A stretch of 61,243 bases of DNA from Bacillota bacterium (GTDB taxonomy: Bacteria > Bacillota > Desulfitobacteriia > Desulfitobacteriales > JAJXUE01): NCBI GenBank assembly GCA_021783135.1, contig JAJXUE010000015.1:1-61243 (forward strand), given 5' to 3'. The position numbers and the translations under genes were made by a program. The first letter of the stretch is position 1; each line of letters begins with the position of its first letter. Below the pieces are notes generated by a model, which saw only the letters and a list, made by a program, of their open reading frames with translations, searched no databases and was not told where the DNA came from. Of the stretch, positions 26,621-34,434 are shown one piece after another.

Positions 26621-27862
26621 ATGGAAATGAGAAAGCCAATTGAGGTACTAGCCACAGATGTTGTCAAAGAACTCAAGCGACTCAATTACGCATACAACAC
26701 CATATGCGGGTTGCGAGCATCGTTCAAGAGAATTTGTGCCTTTGCGCGGGACAAAGGTGAGTTGCACTTCTCTGAAAATCTCGGTAAGGAGTATCTTAGA
26801 GAAAGATATGGATGTACAACGGACTATTATTTGGAACCCTTCCCTAAGAAAGCAAAAGAAGCTATCCGGTCAATCCGACTTCTGGGAGATTTTCAACTTC
26901 ATGGCTTTATCATTCGCAGAATCGTAAAGCGAAAGGGATACGTAAAGCCGCCACAGTTCGAGGAAGTTCTGACCGCTTACGAGAGAGAATGCGCAAACAA
27001 TGAATACTCTATTCGAGGAATGCGCACCAGACTCCAGCGATTATTCTTTTTTGTCGATTATCTTTCACTGCGGCGCGTGACGGCTGTAGGCCACATTACG
27101 CCTAAAATCATATCGGACTACGTCATAAGCATTTGTCCAAAACACGAAAAGAGTATCGCCTCCATACTGACAACTCTAAGAGTTTTCTTGAGGTTTCTCT
27201 ATCTAAACGGGTACACCGATAAAGATTTATCCCTTAGCGTGCCAAAGCAGAACAAATACCATTACCCCACCGTACCATCAACTTGGGACCCTTCAGAAGT
27301 AAAGCGGATGCTTGATGTCATTGATCGGGGAAATCCTCGCGGAAAGCGAGACTATGCCATCCTTATTCTTGTCGCAAAGCTAGGAATACGTGTCAGTGAC
27401 ATAAAGGCCTTGAAACTTTCGAATTTGAACTGGGCTAACAAAACGATTACCATTCGGCAGGAAAAAACAAAAAACCAAGTTACATATCCAATTCTTCACG
27501 ATGTAGGTTGGGCACTAATTGATTATCTTCAAAATGCACGACCTAAGTGCGATGTGCCGTATGTGTTTGTACGTCTTAATGCTCCGTTTCAAGCCTTTGG
27601 TGAAAATGCCAACCTCCATAACATAATTACTGAATACATTCGATTGGCTGGAATTAACGTTCCTCGCGGAAAACGGCATGGGCTTCATTCACTCAGGCAC
27701 TCGCTGGCTAGCGCCCTTTTGGAACAGGGAGCGTCTCTTGCTGTTATCTCCGATATCTTGGGTCATGTAGATTCAAAATCTACTTCGGTTTATCTACATA
27801 CAGATCTTAATGGGCTAAAGGCCTGTGCGCTTGACCCCGAGGAGGTGTTCCCGAATGCCTGA
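26621..27862 (+). CDS. RIT tyrosine recombinase, first gene (RitA-like)
   Basis: This 413-aa recombinase has an N-terminal SAM-like core-binding region and a C-terminal catalytic domain. The catalytic Arg is in KLGIRVSDIKAL, the HxxR in HGLHSLRHSLASALL, the second His in ISDILGHVDSKST and the Tyr in SVYLHTD. GGGAGG precedes the ATG. It overlaps the second recombinase gene by 8 bases. The three enzymes probably act jointly on the complex terminal repeats. Confidence 0.92.
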   Translation: MEMRKPIEVLATDVVKELKRLNYAYNTICGLRASFKRICAFARDKGELHFSENLGKEYLRERYGCTTDYYLEPFPKKAKEAIRSIRLLGDFQLHGFIIRRIVKRKGYVKPPQFEEVLTAYERECANNEYSIRGMRTRLQRLFFFVDYLSLRRVTAVGHITPKIISDYVISICPKHEKSIASILTTLRVFLRFLYLNGYTDKDLSLSVPKQNKYHYPTVPSTWDPSEVKRMLDVIDRGNPRGKRDYAILILVAKLGIRVSDIKALKLSNLNWANKTITIRQEKTKNQVTYPILHDVGWALIDYLQNARPKCDVPYVFVRLNAPFQAFGENANLHNIITEYIRLAGINVPRGKRHGLHSLRHSLASALLEQGASLAVISDILGHVDSKSTSVYLHTDLNGLKACALDPEEVFPNA

Positions 27863-28841
27863 AAACCTAGGGTTTCGGAGCGTACTAGCCGTGCTAATTA
27901 AGAACTATATTGCAGAAAAACAAGCTGTAGGCTACAAATTCGCAAAAGGAGCTGATATGTTAAGGAGTTTCGACTCCTTTGTGTTCAGTCGAGGCTTGAA
28001 AGTGACAGCTTTAACAAAACAAATGGTTATTGAGTGGACCGCTCGCAGGCCGAATGAGACCGTTTCGACACAATGTCGTAGGATTTCATTGTTGCGGGGA
28101 CTGGCGGCATACTTAAATCGTATAGGTTATCCTGCGTATGTTTATCCCAGAGCGATGGTCACCGTGGATCGATACACCTATATTCCGTACATATTTTCAA
28201 GTGACGAAATGAAAAGGATCTTTGATGTGTGCGACCACTACAGACCGAATGGCGTAACGCCAAATCGACATTTGGTTATGCCGCTTTTAATCCGCATACT
28301 CTATGGATGTGGACTCCGGATTTCCGAGGCAATGAACTTAACTCTCCAGAATGTTGACCTTAACAAAGGCTACTTGTACATCAAAAATGCAAAGTTCAAC
28401 AAAGAGCGTATACTGCCAATGGCAGACAGTCTAACGGAACGATGCCGGGAGTACTGGGCAAATGTCAGTATTGGAAAGATAGGCAATCCGTTTTTCTTCC
28501 CGTCGCCATATGGCGGTCATTATTCCGAGTCAACCATTTATAAACTCTTTAGAGCGATACTTAGAATAGCCAAGATTTCACACCTGGGGAGGGGAAAAGG
28601 CCCCCGAATTCACGATGTCCGGCATACCTTCGCAGTTAATTGCCTAAAGAATTGGGTCCTAGACGGAAGGGATCTTAACAATTGTCTTCCCTATCTCTCT
28701 TCATATCTTGGCCATGAAGATCTGCGTGGCAGTCAGAGATACTTGCGGCTAACTGCTGAGTTGTACCCAGACATAACAAGCAAGATCGAGAAGACTTGTT
28801 CATACATCATTCCGGAGGTGGAATTGTATGAAGCAGACTGA
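27855..28841 (+). CDS. RIT tyrosine recombinase, second gene (RitB-like)
   Basis: This 328-aa recombinase has Arg in YGCGLRISEAMNLTL, HDVRHTFAVNCL, a spaced insert (GRDLNNCLPYL), then YLGHEDLRGSQRYLRLT with the catalytic Tyr. GAGGTG upstream supports ATG 27855, giving an 8-base overlap with the first gene. The 10-codon upstream extension is unlikely. It overlaps the third gene by 14 bases. Confidence 0.92.
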   Translation: MPENLGFRSVLAVLIKNYIAEKQAVGYKFAKGADMLRSFDSFVFSRGLKVTALTKQMVIEWTARRPNETVSTQCRRISLLRGLAAYLNRIGYPAYVYPRAMVTVDRYTYIPYIFSSDEMKRIFDVCDHYRPNGVTPNRHLVMPLLIRILYGCGLRISEAMNLTLQNVDLNKGYLYIKNAKFNKERILPMADSLTERCREYWANVSIGKIGNPFFFPSPYGGHYSESTIYKLFRAILRIAKISHLGRGKGPRIHDVRHTFAVNCLKNWVLDGRDLNNCLPYLSSYLGHEDLRGSQRYLRLTAELYPDITSKIEKTCSYIIPEVELYEAD

Positions 28842-29853
28842 TTTTGCGAGGACGCTTGCGAGTTATCTGACGGATTTTTTGCCTGGACAGAGAAATGTAA
28901 GCATTAACACGATTAAATCCTATCGCGATACCTTCAAGCAATACCTCATGTTCATGCGGGAGGAAAAAGGAATCAAGCCAGAAACTATTTCATTTGTATA
29001 TGTAACGGCGCCGAACATAAAAGACTTTTTGCAATGGCTCGAGACCTCCAAAAATGTGACTACTAGCACCCGGAATCAGCGACTCGCTGCTGTTCACAGC
29101 TTCTTCAGATATGCTCAGACTGAGAATCCAGAGATCCTGTTCGAAAGCCAAAAGATTCTCGGCATGCCGTTTAAGAAAAAGCAGCAACAGACCATACCGC
29201 ATCTATCTATGAATCAATTGGCATATCTATTCGAACAGCCTGATACAACCACTAAAAGGGGACGTAGAGACTTGGCCTTAATTGTCCTCTTATATGATGC
29301 CGGTGCGAGAGTACAGGAGTTGATCGACCTAAAGGTCTGTGAGGCGAGACTGGCCAACCCTGCAACAATTACGCTGACAGGCAAAGGCAACAAGAAGAGG
29401 AACATCCCAATCATGTCTAAAACTCGAAACCTTCTTCAAGGCTACATGGATGAAAACCACCTACTCGAAAACGGTCGGCAACAAAGCCCTCTGTTTTGCA
29501 ACAGCAGATACCAGGCGTTTACAAGACCAGGTATTACATACATCCTAAATAAGTACTTCAAGCAGGCAAAGCTCAGCCACAATGACGAGGTTTTCCCGGA
29601 TAGGCTCCATCCGCACATGCTAAGACACTCAAAAGCCCTTCATCTCTTGGAATCCGGTGTGAACCTGCTTTATATTCGCGACTTATTAGGGCATGTTAGT
29701 GTGACTACAACCGAAATTTACTTAAAATTTGATACAGAACTTAAGAGAAAGGCTTTGGAAGCTGCATATCCCCAAATAATAATTGGGGAAGTTCCTGAAT
29801 GGGAGGTAAACTCCGATATCCTTCAGTGGCTACAGAACCTCTGTCGCCCTTGA
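28828..29853 (+). CDS. RIT tyrosine recombinase, third gene (RitC-like)
   Basis: This 341-aa XerC/D-like recombinase has an N-terminal core-binding domain (NTIKSYRDTFKQYLMFM), Arg in YDAGARVQELIDL, LHPHMLRHSKALHLL, LLGHVSVTTTEIYLKFD with the catalytic Tyr. GGAGG is upstream. The stop lies 3 bases before the right inverted repeat. It is the most XerCD-like of the trio. Confidence 0.93.
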   Translation: MKQTDFARTLASYLTDFLPGQRNVSINTIKSYRDTFKQYLMFMREEKGIKPETISFVYVTAPNIKDFLQWLETSKNVTTSTRNQRLAAVHSFFRYAQTENPEILFESQKILGMPFKKKQQQTIPHLSMNQLAYLFEQPDTTTKRGRRDLALIVLLYDAGARVQELIDLKVCEARLANPATITLTGKGNKKRNIPIMSKTRNLLQGYMDENHLLENGRQQSPLFCNSRYQAFTRPGITYILNKYFKQAKLSHNDEVFPDRLHPHMLRHSKALHLLESGVNLLYIRDLLGHVSVTTTEIYLKFDTELKRKALEAAYPQIIIGEVPEWEVNSDILQWLQNLCRP

Positions 29854-29856
29854 TTA

Positions 29857-29943
29857 TTATGGAAAGAAATTAAAGCACATCTTATGCAACACTAGGACGA
29901 ACACTAATTTCTTTCCATAAATAAATTCTTTCGATAATTGCCA
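29857..29943 (-). repeat. RIT right terminal inverted repeat (87 bp)
   Basis: It is the exact reverse complement of 24720-24806. It abuts a palindromic host-junction stretch that has no counterpart at the left end. Confidence 0.95.
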
Positions 29944-29969
29944 TTATGTAAAGCTTTACATAATGGCAA
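29938..29969. repeat. 32-bp perfect palindrome at the RIT right junction
   Basis: Half TTGCCATTATGTAAAG (29938-29953) is followed by its exact complement (29954-29969). It overlaps the right repeat tip by 6 bases and ends with TGGCAA of the host gene. It is absent at the left junction, so it is either part of the element's right end, a recombination scar, or an attachment site. Confidence 0.9.
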
Positions 29970-30381
29970 AAGCCACTTGTCCATCGGGTTAGGCATGAAA
30001 GCCTGCTATGCCGGTTTTAACGTCAAATTCTACACAGCAATGAACCTGGCCAACGAGCTGGCGGAGGCCATCCAATTTCACCGTCTATCGAAGCTTGAAA
30101 AAGCCATGGCGAGGATTGACTTACTGATCATTGACGAACTCAGCTACCTTACCTTCAACCGTCATCAGTCTGAAATGTTGTTTCAGGTAATATCCGAGCG
30201 TTCGGAACGGGGGAGCATTATATTAAGCACCAACCTTGAATTCTCCCGCTGGACGGAGTTGTTCGAGAATGAAATCATGGTCGCTGCCTTAATAGACCGA
30301 ATAACCTTCCGTTCCCATGTGTTAGACATGAACGTCAAGGATTCCTACCGGCTGGAACAGACCCTGACCAAAGCAAACTAG
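29964..30381 (+). pseudogene. istB: istB, 3' fragment (IS21 helper ATPase, interrupted)
   Basis: The reading frame resumes in the P-loop (GKSHLSIGLGMKACYAG) and continues through Walker B (LLIIDELSYL) and the family end (DRITFRSHVLDM) to a normal stop. It lacks its own start because the RIT element precedes it. Protein quality is high, so the disruption is recent. Confidence 0.92.
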
Positions 30382-30408
30382 GTTAAAACCAGGCAGTCAG
30401 CCGGCCGC

Positions 30409-30461
30409 GCGCCTGTAAAATCTCCACTCGGGCTACGCCCTCCTTCCGATTTTACAGGCGC
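30409..30461 (+). terminator. Long hairpin downstream of istB
   Basis: GCGCCTGTAAAATC (30409-30422) pairs perfectly with GATTTTACAGGCGC (30448-30461). An inner GGGC/GCCC hairpin fills the 25-base loop. No T-run follows, so it may be an IS21-internal structure rather than a classical terminator. Confidence 0.6.
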
Positions 30462-30773
30462 ATATTAATATCGGTAAGTGGCGCAATATTTACCCAGCGT
30501 TTTAACCTAATATGGCTCACTTTTTTACTGGCGTTAGTGGCTCAACTTTTTTCTGGCGGGTGGCTCACTTTTCTATTGACAATCGCAGGCAAAAGCCATG
30601 ATTATGATAATTCATCTAATTTATATCTAATCTTCATGTTCATTTAAACGAGTTTTAATTTAATAAACCTAAACTTAGTAATAGTAAATCACAATTAGAC
30701 TTCAAATTAATTAGACTCGAATTTACGCATCAATATGTTCAAACGTTGGAGAATGAAAGTTGGAGGTAGTTAA

Positions 30774-31403
30774 GTGGCTAAGATGGGATTCAAAATGGTC
30801 GCCCTATGTGCGGCAGCTGCCGGAATAATTTATGGCGCCGGGTACACTGTGACGGATACGCCTGCGGCATCGTACGCGCTAAATGATACACCTTCAGTGG
30901 TTGCGTACAGGAAATATGCGCAGACAGCAACTAAACTCTCTGTCCCGCAACAGGAGAAGAAGGTTCAGACTGAGCCAAAGACTGTTACCTTTGCGTCAAG
31001 TACAGCGTCAACAAAACAACCAGCACAAAATCCTAGTTCTACACAAAATCCTAGTACAGTACAAAGCCCTAGCACAACACAAAGCCCAAGCTCAGCGCAA
31101 AGCTCTAATGCAGCCCCAAGTGCTAAGCAACAAGGACAATACAAGGATGGTACATATTACGGTCAGGGAAGTAATCGGATTGGCACTGTAGGAGTTGCGG
31201 TTACAGTCAAACAAGGCAGAATTGTGTCAGCCCAAATTACCCAATGTGATACACATTATCCGCAGTGGCGGATCGATCCCGTACTCCCGGATCAAGTTGT
31301 CGCAAAACAAAATGGCAATATAGATGCAATTTCCGGGGCGACACGCAGTTCAGAAGATTTCCAAGTGGCAGTGCAAACAGCGTTGCAACAGGCTCAATTG
31401 TAA
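30774..31403 (+). CDS. Secreted FMN-binding-domain protein with flavinylation site
   Basis: This 209-aa protein has an N-terminal export segment (MGFKMVALCAAAAGIIYGAGY), a Ser/Gln/Pro/Thr-rich linker (about 75-120) and a C-terminal FMN-bind domain. The motif DAISGATRSS holds the SGAT threonine to which ApbE attaches FMN in RnfG/NqrC-type proteins. It is a probable extracytosolic one-electron flavin carrier. The GTG start has GGAGG 8 bases upstream. The ApbE and RnfD-like genes follow. It starts about 190 bases after the IS21 end; direct repeats AATTAGACT (30693, 30709) lie in that leader. Confidence 0.9.
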   Translation: MAKMGFKMVALCAAAAGIIYGAGYTVTDTPAASYALNDTPSVVAYRKYAQTATKLSVPQQEKKVQTEPKTVTFASSTASTKQPAQNPSSTQNPSTVQSPSTTQSPSSAQSSNAAPSAKQQGQYKDGTYYGQGSNRIGTVGVAVTVKQGRIVSAQITQCDTHYPQWRIDPVLPDQVVAKQNGNIDAISGATRSSEDFQVAVQTALQQAQL

Positions 31404-31471
31404 AGTACCTGACGCGTTAGGTTAAAAAGAGGTTAAAAAGTTATTTGAAGCAAGTAAGGAGGTGCAGCCTC

Positions 31472-32401
31472 ATGGTCTGTAGCGGAAGCAACCGGCGCAT
31501 CGTGCAATCAGCTTTATATATGGACACTGTAGTTACCTTAACTATCGCTACTGACGCAACGCCAACTGAGGTTGAACCGGCTTTAGCTCGGGCCTTTGCG
31601 GCCTTTGAACGCGTCCAAGGGGTCTGTAATCGATTTGATGCGCAGGCCGAGATTAGTAAACTTGCCTTGCAGATTGGCAAGGCTATACCGGTGAGTGATC
31701 TGCTGTTTGAGGCTATTCGCTTTGCCTTAGCAGTGGCTGATTGCAGCCGAGGGGCATTTGATCCAACCTTGGGTTTTGCGCTGCAAGCCAATGGTTTTGA
31801 TCGCAATTATTTGACTGGAGCGAGATTAAACTTAAGTGGCAACTCCGGCTCGACCACAAGCTATCGTGATGTTGTGCTTGATGCTCAGCACAAAACAGTT
31901 TTGCTCACAAAGCCGCTTGTGCTCGATTTGGGAGCGGTAGCTAAGGGTTTGGCTGTTGATATAGCGGCCCAAGAGTTAAGCGATTTCAGGGGTTTTATGA
32001 TTGATGCCGGCGGCGATATTTTTGCGGGTGGCCTGAATGAGCGGGGTGAGCCGTGGAGAATCGGCGTTCGCCACCCCAAGCAAAAAGATAGGATAATTTG
32101 TGCCATCGAGTTGACGGATGCTGCTGTTTGTACCTCAGGCGGTTATGAACGGCCCAGCCCGGTAAAAGCAGGCACGCATCATCTCATCGAACCAAGCACG
32201 GGCATGTCGCCTGGACAGGTTGTGAGTAGCACGGTGATTGCCCCATTTGCGATGTTGGCTGATGCTTTTTCGACAACGGCGTTTATCCTAGGACCTGACA
32301 AAGGTATCGCGTATTTAGAGGAAGTCGGACTTGAGGGAATGTTGATTACGCCGGCGTTAGAGCTACGAGTAACGCAAGAAATGGAGAGGTTTTTAGTATG
32401 A
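31472..32401 (+). CDS. apbE: FAD:protein FMN transferase (ApbE)
   Basis: This 309-aa enzyme transfers FMN from FAD to Thr in SGAT motifs, here probably of the preceding protein. Motifs include MDTVVTLTI, FDPTLG, LGAVAKGLAVDIAA, DAGGDIFAGG, TSGGYER, HHLIEPSTG and ADAFSTTAFILG. ATG 31472 has AAGGAGGTG upstream. Unlike most ApbE proteins no clear signal peptide or lipobox is visible, which is odd for modifying an exported protein. It overlaps the next gene as ATGA. Confidence 0.92.
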   Translation: MVCSGSNRRIVQSALYMDTVVTLTIATDATPTEVEPALARAFAAFERVQGVCNRFDAQAEISKLALQIGKAIPVSDLLFEAIRFALAVADCSRGAFDPTLGFALQANGFDRNYLTGARLNLSGNSGSTTSYRDVVLDAQHKTVLLTKPLVLDLGAVAKGLAVDIAAQELSDFRGFMIDAGGDIFAGGLNERGEPWRIGVRHPKQKDRIICAIELTDAAVCTSGGYERPSPVKAGTHHLIEPSTGMSPGQVVSSTVIAPFAMLADAFSTTAFILGPDKGIAYLEEVGLEGMLITPALELRVTQEMERFLV

Positions 32402-33225
32402 ATGCAACCGGTACAGTACCTAGGTCAAGAAGCTACTCACGTAAGGTTGTGATAACGCCTAAAATTTTAGTGCTCGTTATACTCTTGGGCATGACCGTAA
32501 TTGCGGCTAGGCTGAATCCTGCCGACAGCAGGGGCATTGTCAACGCAGGTATCGCTATGCTAACAGCGGGTATACTTGATTTGAGCGTGGCGCTTTGGCA
32601 TGGGCGGAAGCTGTCATTTCCTGACGGAGGTATCGTGACAGGTCTGATTGTGGCCCTTGTGTTAAGTTCATCGGCGCATTGGTACACAGTTGTGGCAACT
32701 ACAGTGATTGCGCTCGCTTCCAAACACTTATTTAAAATTAAAAGAAGGCCAATTTTTAACCCAGCTGCTTTTGGGTTGCTGGCGGCCATCATTTTGTTTT
32801 CCAGTGATCAAAGCTGGTGGGGTGCCTTCAACAATTTATCTGGCTGGTGGGTAGTGCCTTTATTGGCTGTAGGTTTCTTTGTCACCAATCGAGTGAATAA
32901 ATTTCCCCAAGTGTTTGCGTTTTTGCTAACTTATCTTAGCTTACTGCTGGTCATGGGCTTGTGGCATTTGGGACATGCAGGCGACATTCTGCGTAACCCA
33001 TTTATTAATTCTGCTTTATTTTTAGCCTTTTTCATGGTGACAGATCCGCCAACATCGCCAGGCAAATATCCGGACCAAATGCTTTTTGGGGTCATAATTG
33101 CCGTAAGTACCCTGGCAATATATTGGAAGTATGGCGGACTGGCTTTTCTGCCTGCCGGATTATTAGTGGCAAATGTCTGGAATGCCGTGCGCATGTCGCG
33201 CACAGCTGCAAAACTGGCAGAATGA
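32398..33225 (+). CDS. RnfD/NqrB-like membrane electron-transfer protein
   Basis: This 275-aa integral membrane protein has about eight to ten hydrophobic segments. It carries LSFPDGGIVTGLIVALVLSS, RRPIFNPAAFGL and MVTDPPTSPGKYPDQ, the conserved TDPxTSP region of RnfD/NqrB. No SGAT-like FMN motif is seen. It probably carries electrons across the membrane to the flavinylated partner. Other Rnf/Nqr subunits are absent, so this is a minimal stand-alone system. Confidence 0.88.
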   Translation: MNATGTVPRSRSYSRKVVITPKILVLVILLGMTVIAARLNPADSRGIVNAGIAMLTAGILDLSVALWHGRKLSFPDGGIVTGLIVALVLSSSAHWYTVVATTVIALASKHLFKIKRRPIFNPAAFGLLAAIILFSSDQSWWGAFNNLSGWWVVPLLAVGFFVTNRVNKFPQVFAFLLTYLSLLLVMGLWHLGHAGDILRNPFINSALFLAFFMVTDPPTSPGKYPDQMLFGVIIAVSTLAIYWKYGGLAFLPAGLLVANVWNAVRMSRTAAKLAE

Positions 33226-33337
33226 GTTCCGGGTGAAAGTCGCGCCGAACCAATTAGGGCGCTTTTGCGCTGCGGCCCTTTTTGGTGGGGTAGAGTCCGC
33301 CGCCGAAGCCTCGATGTTTAGCGGCAGCTAAACGAGC

Positions 33338-34087
33338 TCACTTACCGGGTAAGACTTGAGGTAATACGTCTACAAAATTATCTGGCAAGTAACCTAAAGC
33401 TTGCATCTTTTGGATGATGAGTTTTTGCTTGGCTAAAGCAGCAGGGATATTATTCGCAAAATAGGAAGGTGATTGCGGCAATCCTGCCAGAAATGCGCAT
33501 TGGGCAACCGAGAGGGTCGAGACATCGGACGTTCCAAAGTAAGCTGTTGCCGCAGCTTTGATGCCCCAGGCATTACGCCCATAGTAGATATTGTTGAGGT
33601 ACAACTCCAATATTTTGCCTTTGTTTTTGTAGTAGTCTTCTAATTGCAAAGCCAGTAGGGCTTCTGTTAACTTGCGCCTAACTGTTTGGGTTGGGCTTAA
33701 GTAGAGATTGCGGGCCAATTGCTGGGTTATAGTACTTGCCCCTTCCACGGCATGCTGGCTGGTTAGGTCAGTAAATATGGCACGTGCCACGCCGTAAAAG
33801 TCAACTCCTTTGTGCTGATAAAAACGCTGGTCTTCAATCGCAACAACAGCTTGGCAGAGTGTAATGGGGATTTCCTGTAATGGCACATAAACGTTAGGAA
33901 TGGGTTGCAATAACTGGGTACTGCCTCTGACAACTGTTTTGGGCGTATCAGTACTGAGTTGCATGCGCGTGATATTAGGCAGGAACGGAAAGACACGGGC
34001 AACTGCCATTGGGTGTTCATAGATTGACCACGTCAGTAATGTCAAGAGTAAGCAGGCTAAAATGAACAGCCTTTTAATAAATCGCAT
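33338..34087 (-). CDS. Monofunctional peptidoglycan transglycosylase (GT51)
   Basis: This 249-aa protein has an N-terminal membrane anchor (LFILACLLLTLLTWSIY) and one GT51 domain. It shows the catalytic Glu motif AVVAIEDQRFYQHKGVD, the segment EGASTITQQLARNLYL, RKLTEALLALQLE and ILELYLNNIYYG. It polymerises glycan strands from lipid II but has no transpeptidase domain. It is the only minus-strand gene in the window. A TATAAT on the minus strand (34132-34127) may promote it. An upstream minus-strand RNA candidate ends about 70 bases before its ATG. Confidence 0.92.
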   Translation of the reverse strand: MRFIKRLFILACLLLTLLTWSIYEHPMAVARVFPFLPNITRMQLSTDTPKTVVRGSTQLLQPIPNVYVPLQEIPITLCQAVVAIEDQRFYQHKGVDFYGVARAIFTDLTSQHAVEGASTITQQLARNLYLSPTQTVRRKLTEALLALQLEDYYKNKGKILELYLNNIYYGRNAWGIKAAATAYFGTSDVSTLSVAQCAFLAGLPQSPSYFANNIPAALAKQKLIIQKMQALGYLPDNFVDVLPQVLPGK

Positions 34088-34154
34088 CGCTATCTTCTCC
34101 TACACCAAGGATTTGATTAGAGTAATATTATACTCCGTAAAGCGGAAAAAGGGC

Positions 34155-34282
34155 AAAAAAGTACCCTGGCCATTTTCGATCCGCCAGGGTAAGAGCAGAG
34201 GGGTTAGATTGAGGAGGAGTGAGATGAGAAGATTCAATACTTAACCAATTAAGCATTGATTGTGAAAGTTAATAGTTTCACA
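34155..34282 (-). ncRNA. Candidate small RNA or attenuated leader upstream of the GT51 gene
   Basis: Reading leftwards, a minus-strand promoter (CTTGCA at 34316-34311, 17 bases, TATAAT at 34293-34288) is followed by a hairpin (arms 34258-34267 and 34276-34285) and a second hairpin (CTTAA/TTAAG). An unpaired CU-rich segment with CACTCCTCCTC comes next, then a terminator, TACCCTGGC/GCCAGGGTA (34191-34162) plus T6. The CTCCTCC is complementary to ribosome-binding sites, as in RsaE/RoxS-like RNAs. It could instead be an attenuator of the GT51 gene. Confidence 0.5.
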
Positions 34283-34373
34283 ATCAAATTATAACTTATT
34301 TTGCTGAGTTTGCAAGCACTTTCATTAAAGTCGCAATTGTGCAAAAACTCCAAAATAAGCGTTGGCCCGAAAC

Positions 34374-34402
34374 TTGTTTAATAGTGTCTTTAATAGTAAA
34401 AT
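34374..34402 (+). promoter_or_regulatory. Probable promoter of hyp operon
   Basis: TTGTTT (34374-34379), 17 bases, TAAAAT (34397-34402). Transcription would begin near 34409, before the hypF ATG at 34435, which agrees with that start. Confidence 0.6.
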
Positions 34403-34434
34403 GAATGAAACAAATGATATTAAAGGAATTTTAT

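Larger units (their letters stand above)
24720..29943 (+). mobile_element. Recombinase-in-trio (RIT) element with 87-bp perfect terminal inverted repeats
   Basis: Positions 24720-24806 and 29857-29943 are exact reverse complements over 87 bases. Between them lie three overlapping tyrosine-recombinase genes, the hallmark of RIT elements, plus an IS110-family insertion. The element splits istB, and TGGCAA appears at both host junctions (24720-24725 and 29964-29969). An extra palindromic stretch of about 20-26 bases sits only at the right junction. No cargo gene other than the IS is present. Confidence 0.9.
22765..30581 (+). mobile_element. IS21-family insertion sequence, interrupted by RIT element
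   Basis: The element carries istA (intact) and istB (split). Its ends hold the multiple short repeats typical of IS21: AAAGTGAGCCA at about 22796 and 22830 on the left, and inverted TGGCTCAC copies at 30513, 30538 and 30561 on the right. A 21-base pair of inverted segments (22820-22840 and 30513-30533) differs at one base. I place the tips at TG 22765 and CA 30581; no target duplication is evident there, so the exact ends are approximate. With the insert removed the element would be about 2.6 kb. Confidence 0.88.

Noticed and set aside
22765-30581. Target-site duplication for the IS21 element
   Set aside because: The bases next to the proposed tips (before 22765 and after 30581) do not match, so no duplication is claimed and the ends remain approximate.
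33316-33333. Hairpin GTTTAGC/GCTAAAC after the GT51 gene as its terminator
   Set aside because: The stem is short and no T-run follows on the minus strand, so termination there is not supported.
34258-34285. Rex-like operator (TTGTGAAA ... TTTCACAA) upstream of hyp genes
   Set aside because: The half-sites are 8 bases apart, wider than the Rex consensus. The arms fit better as the 5' hairpin of the minus-strand RNA. A regulator role is not excluded.
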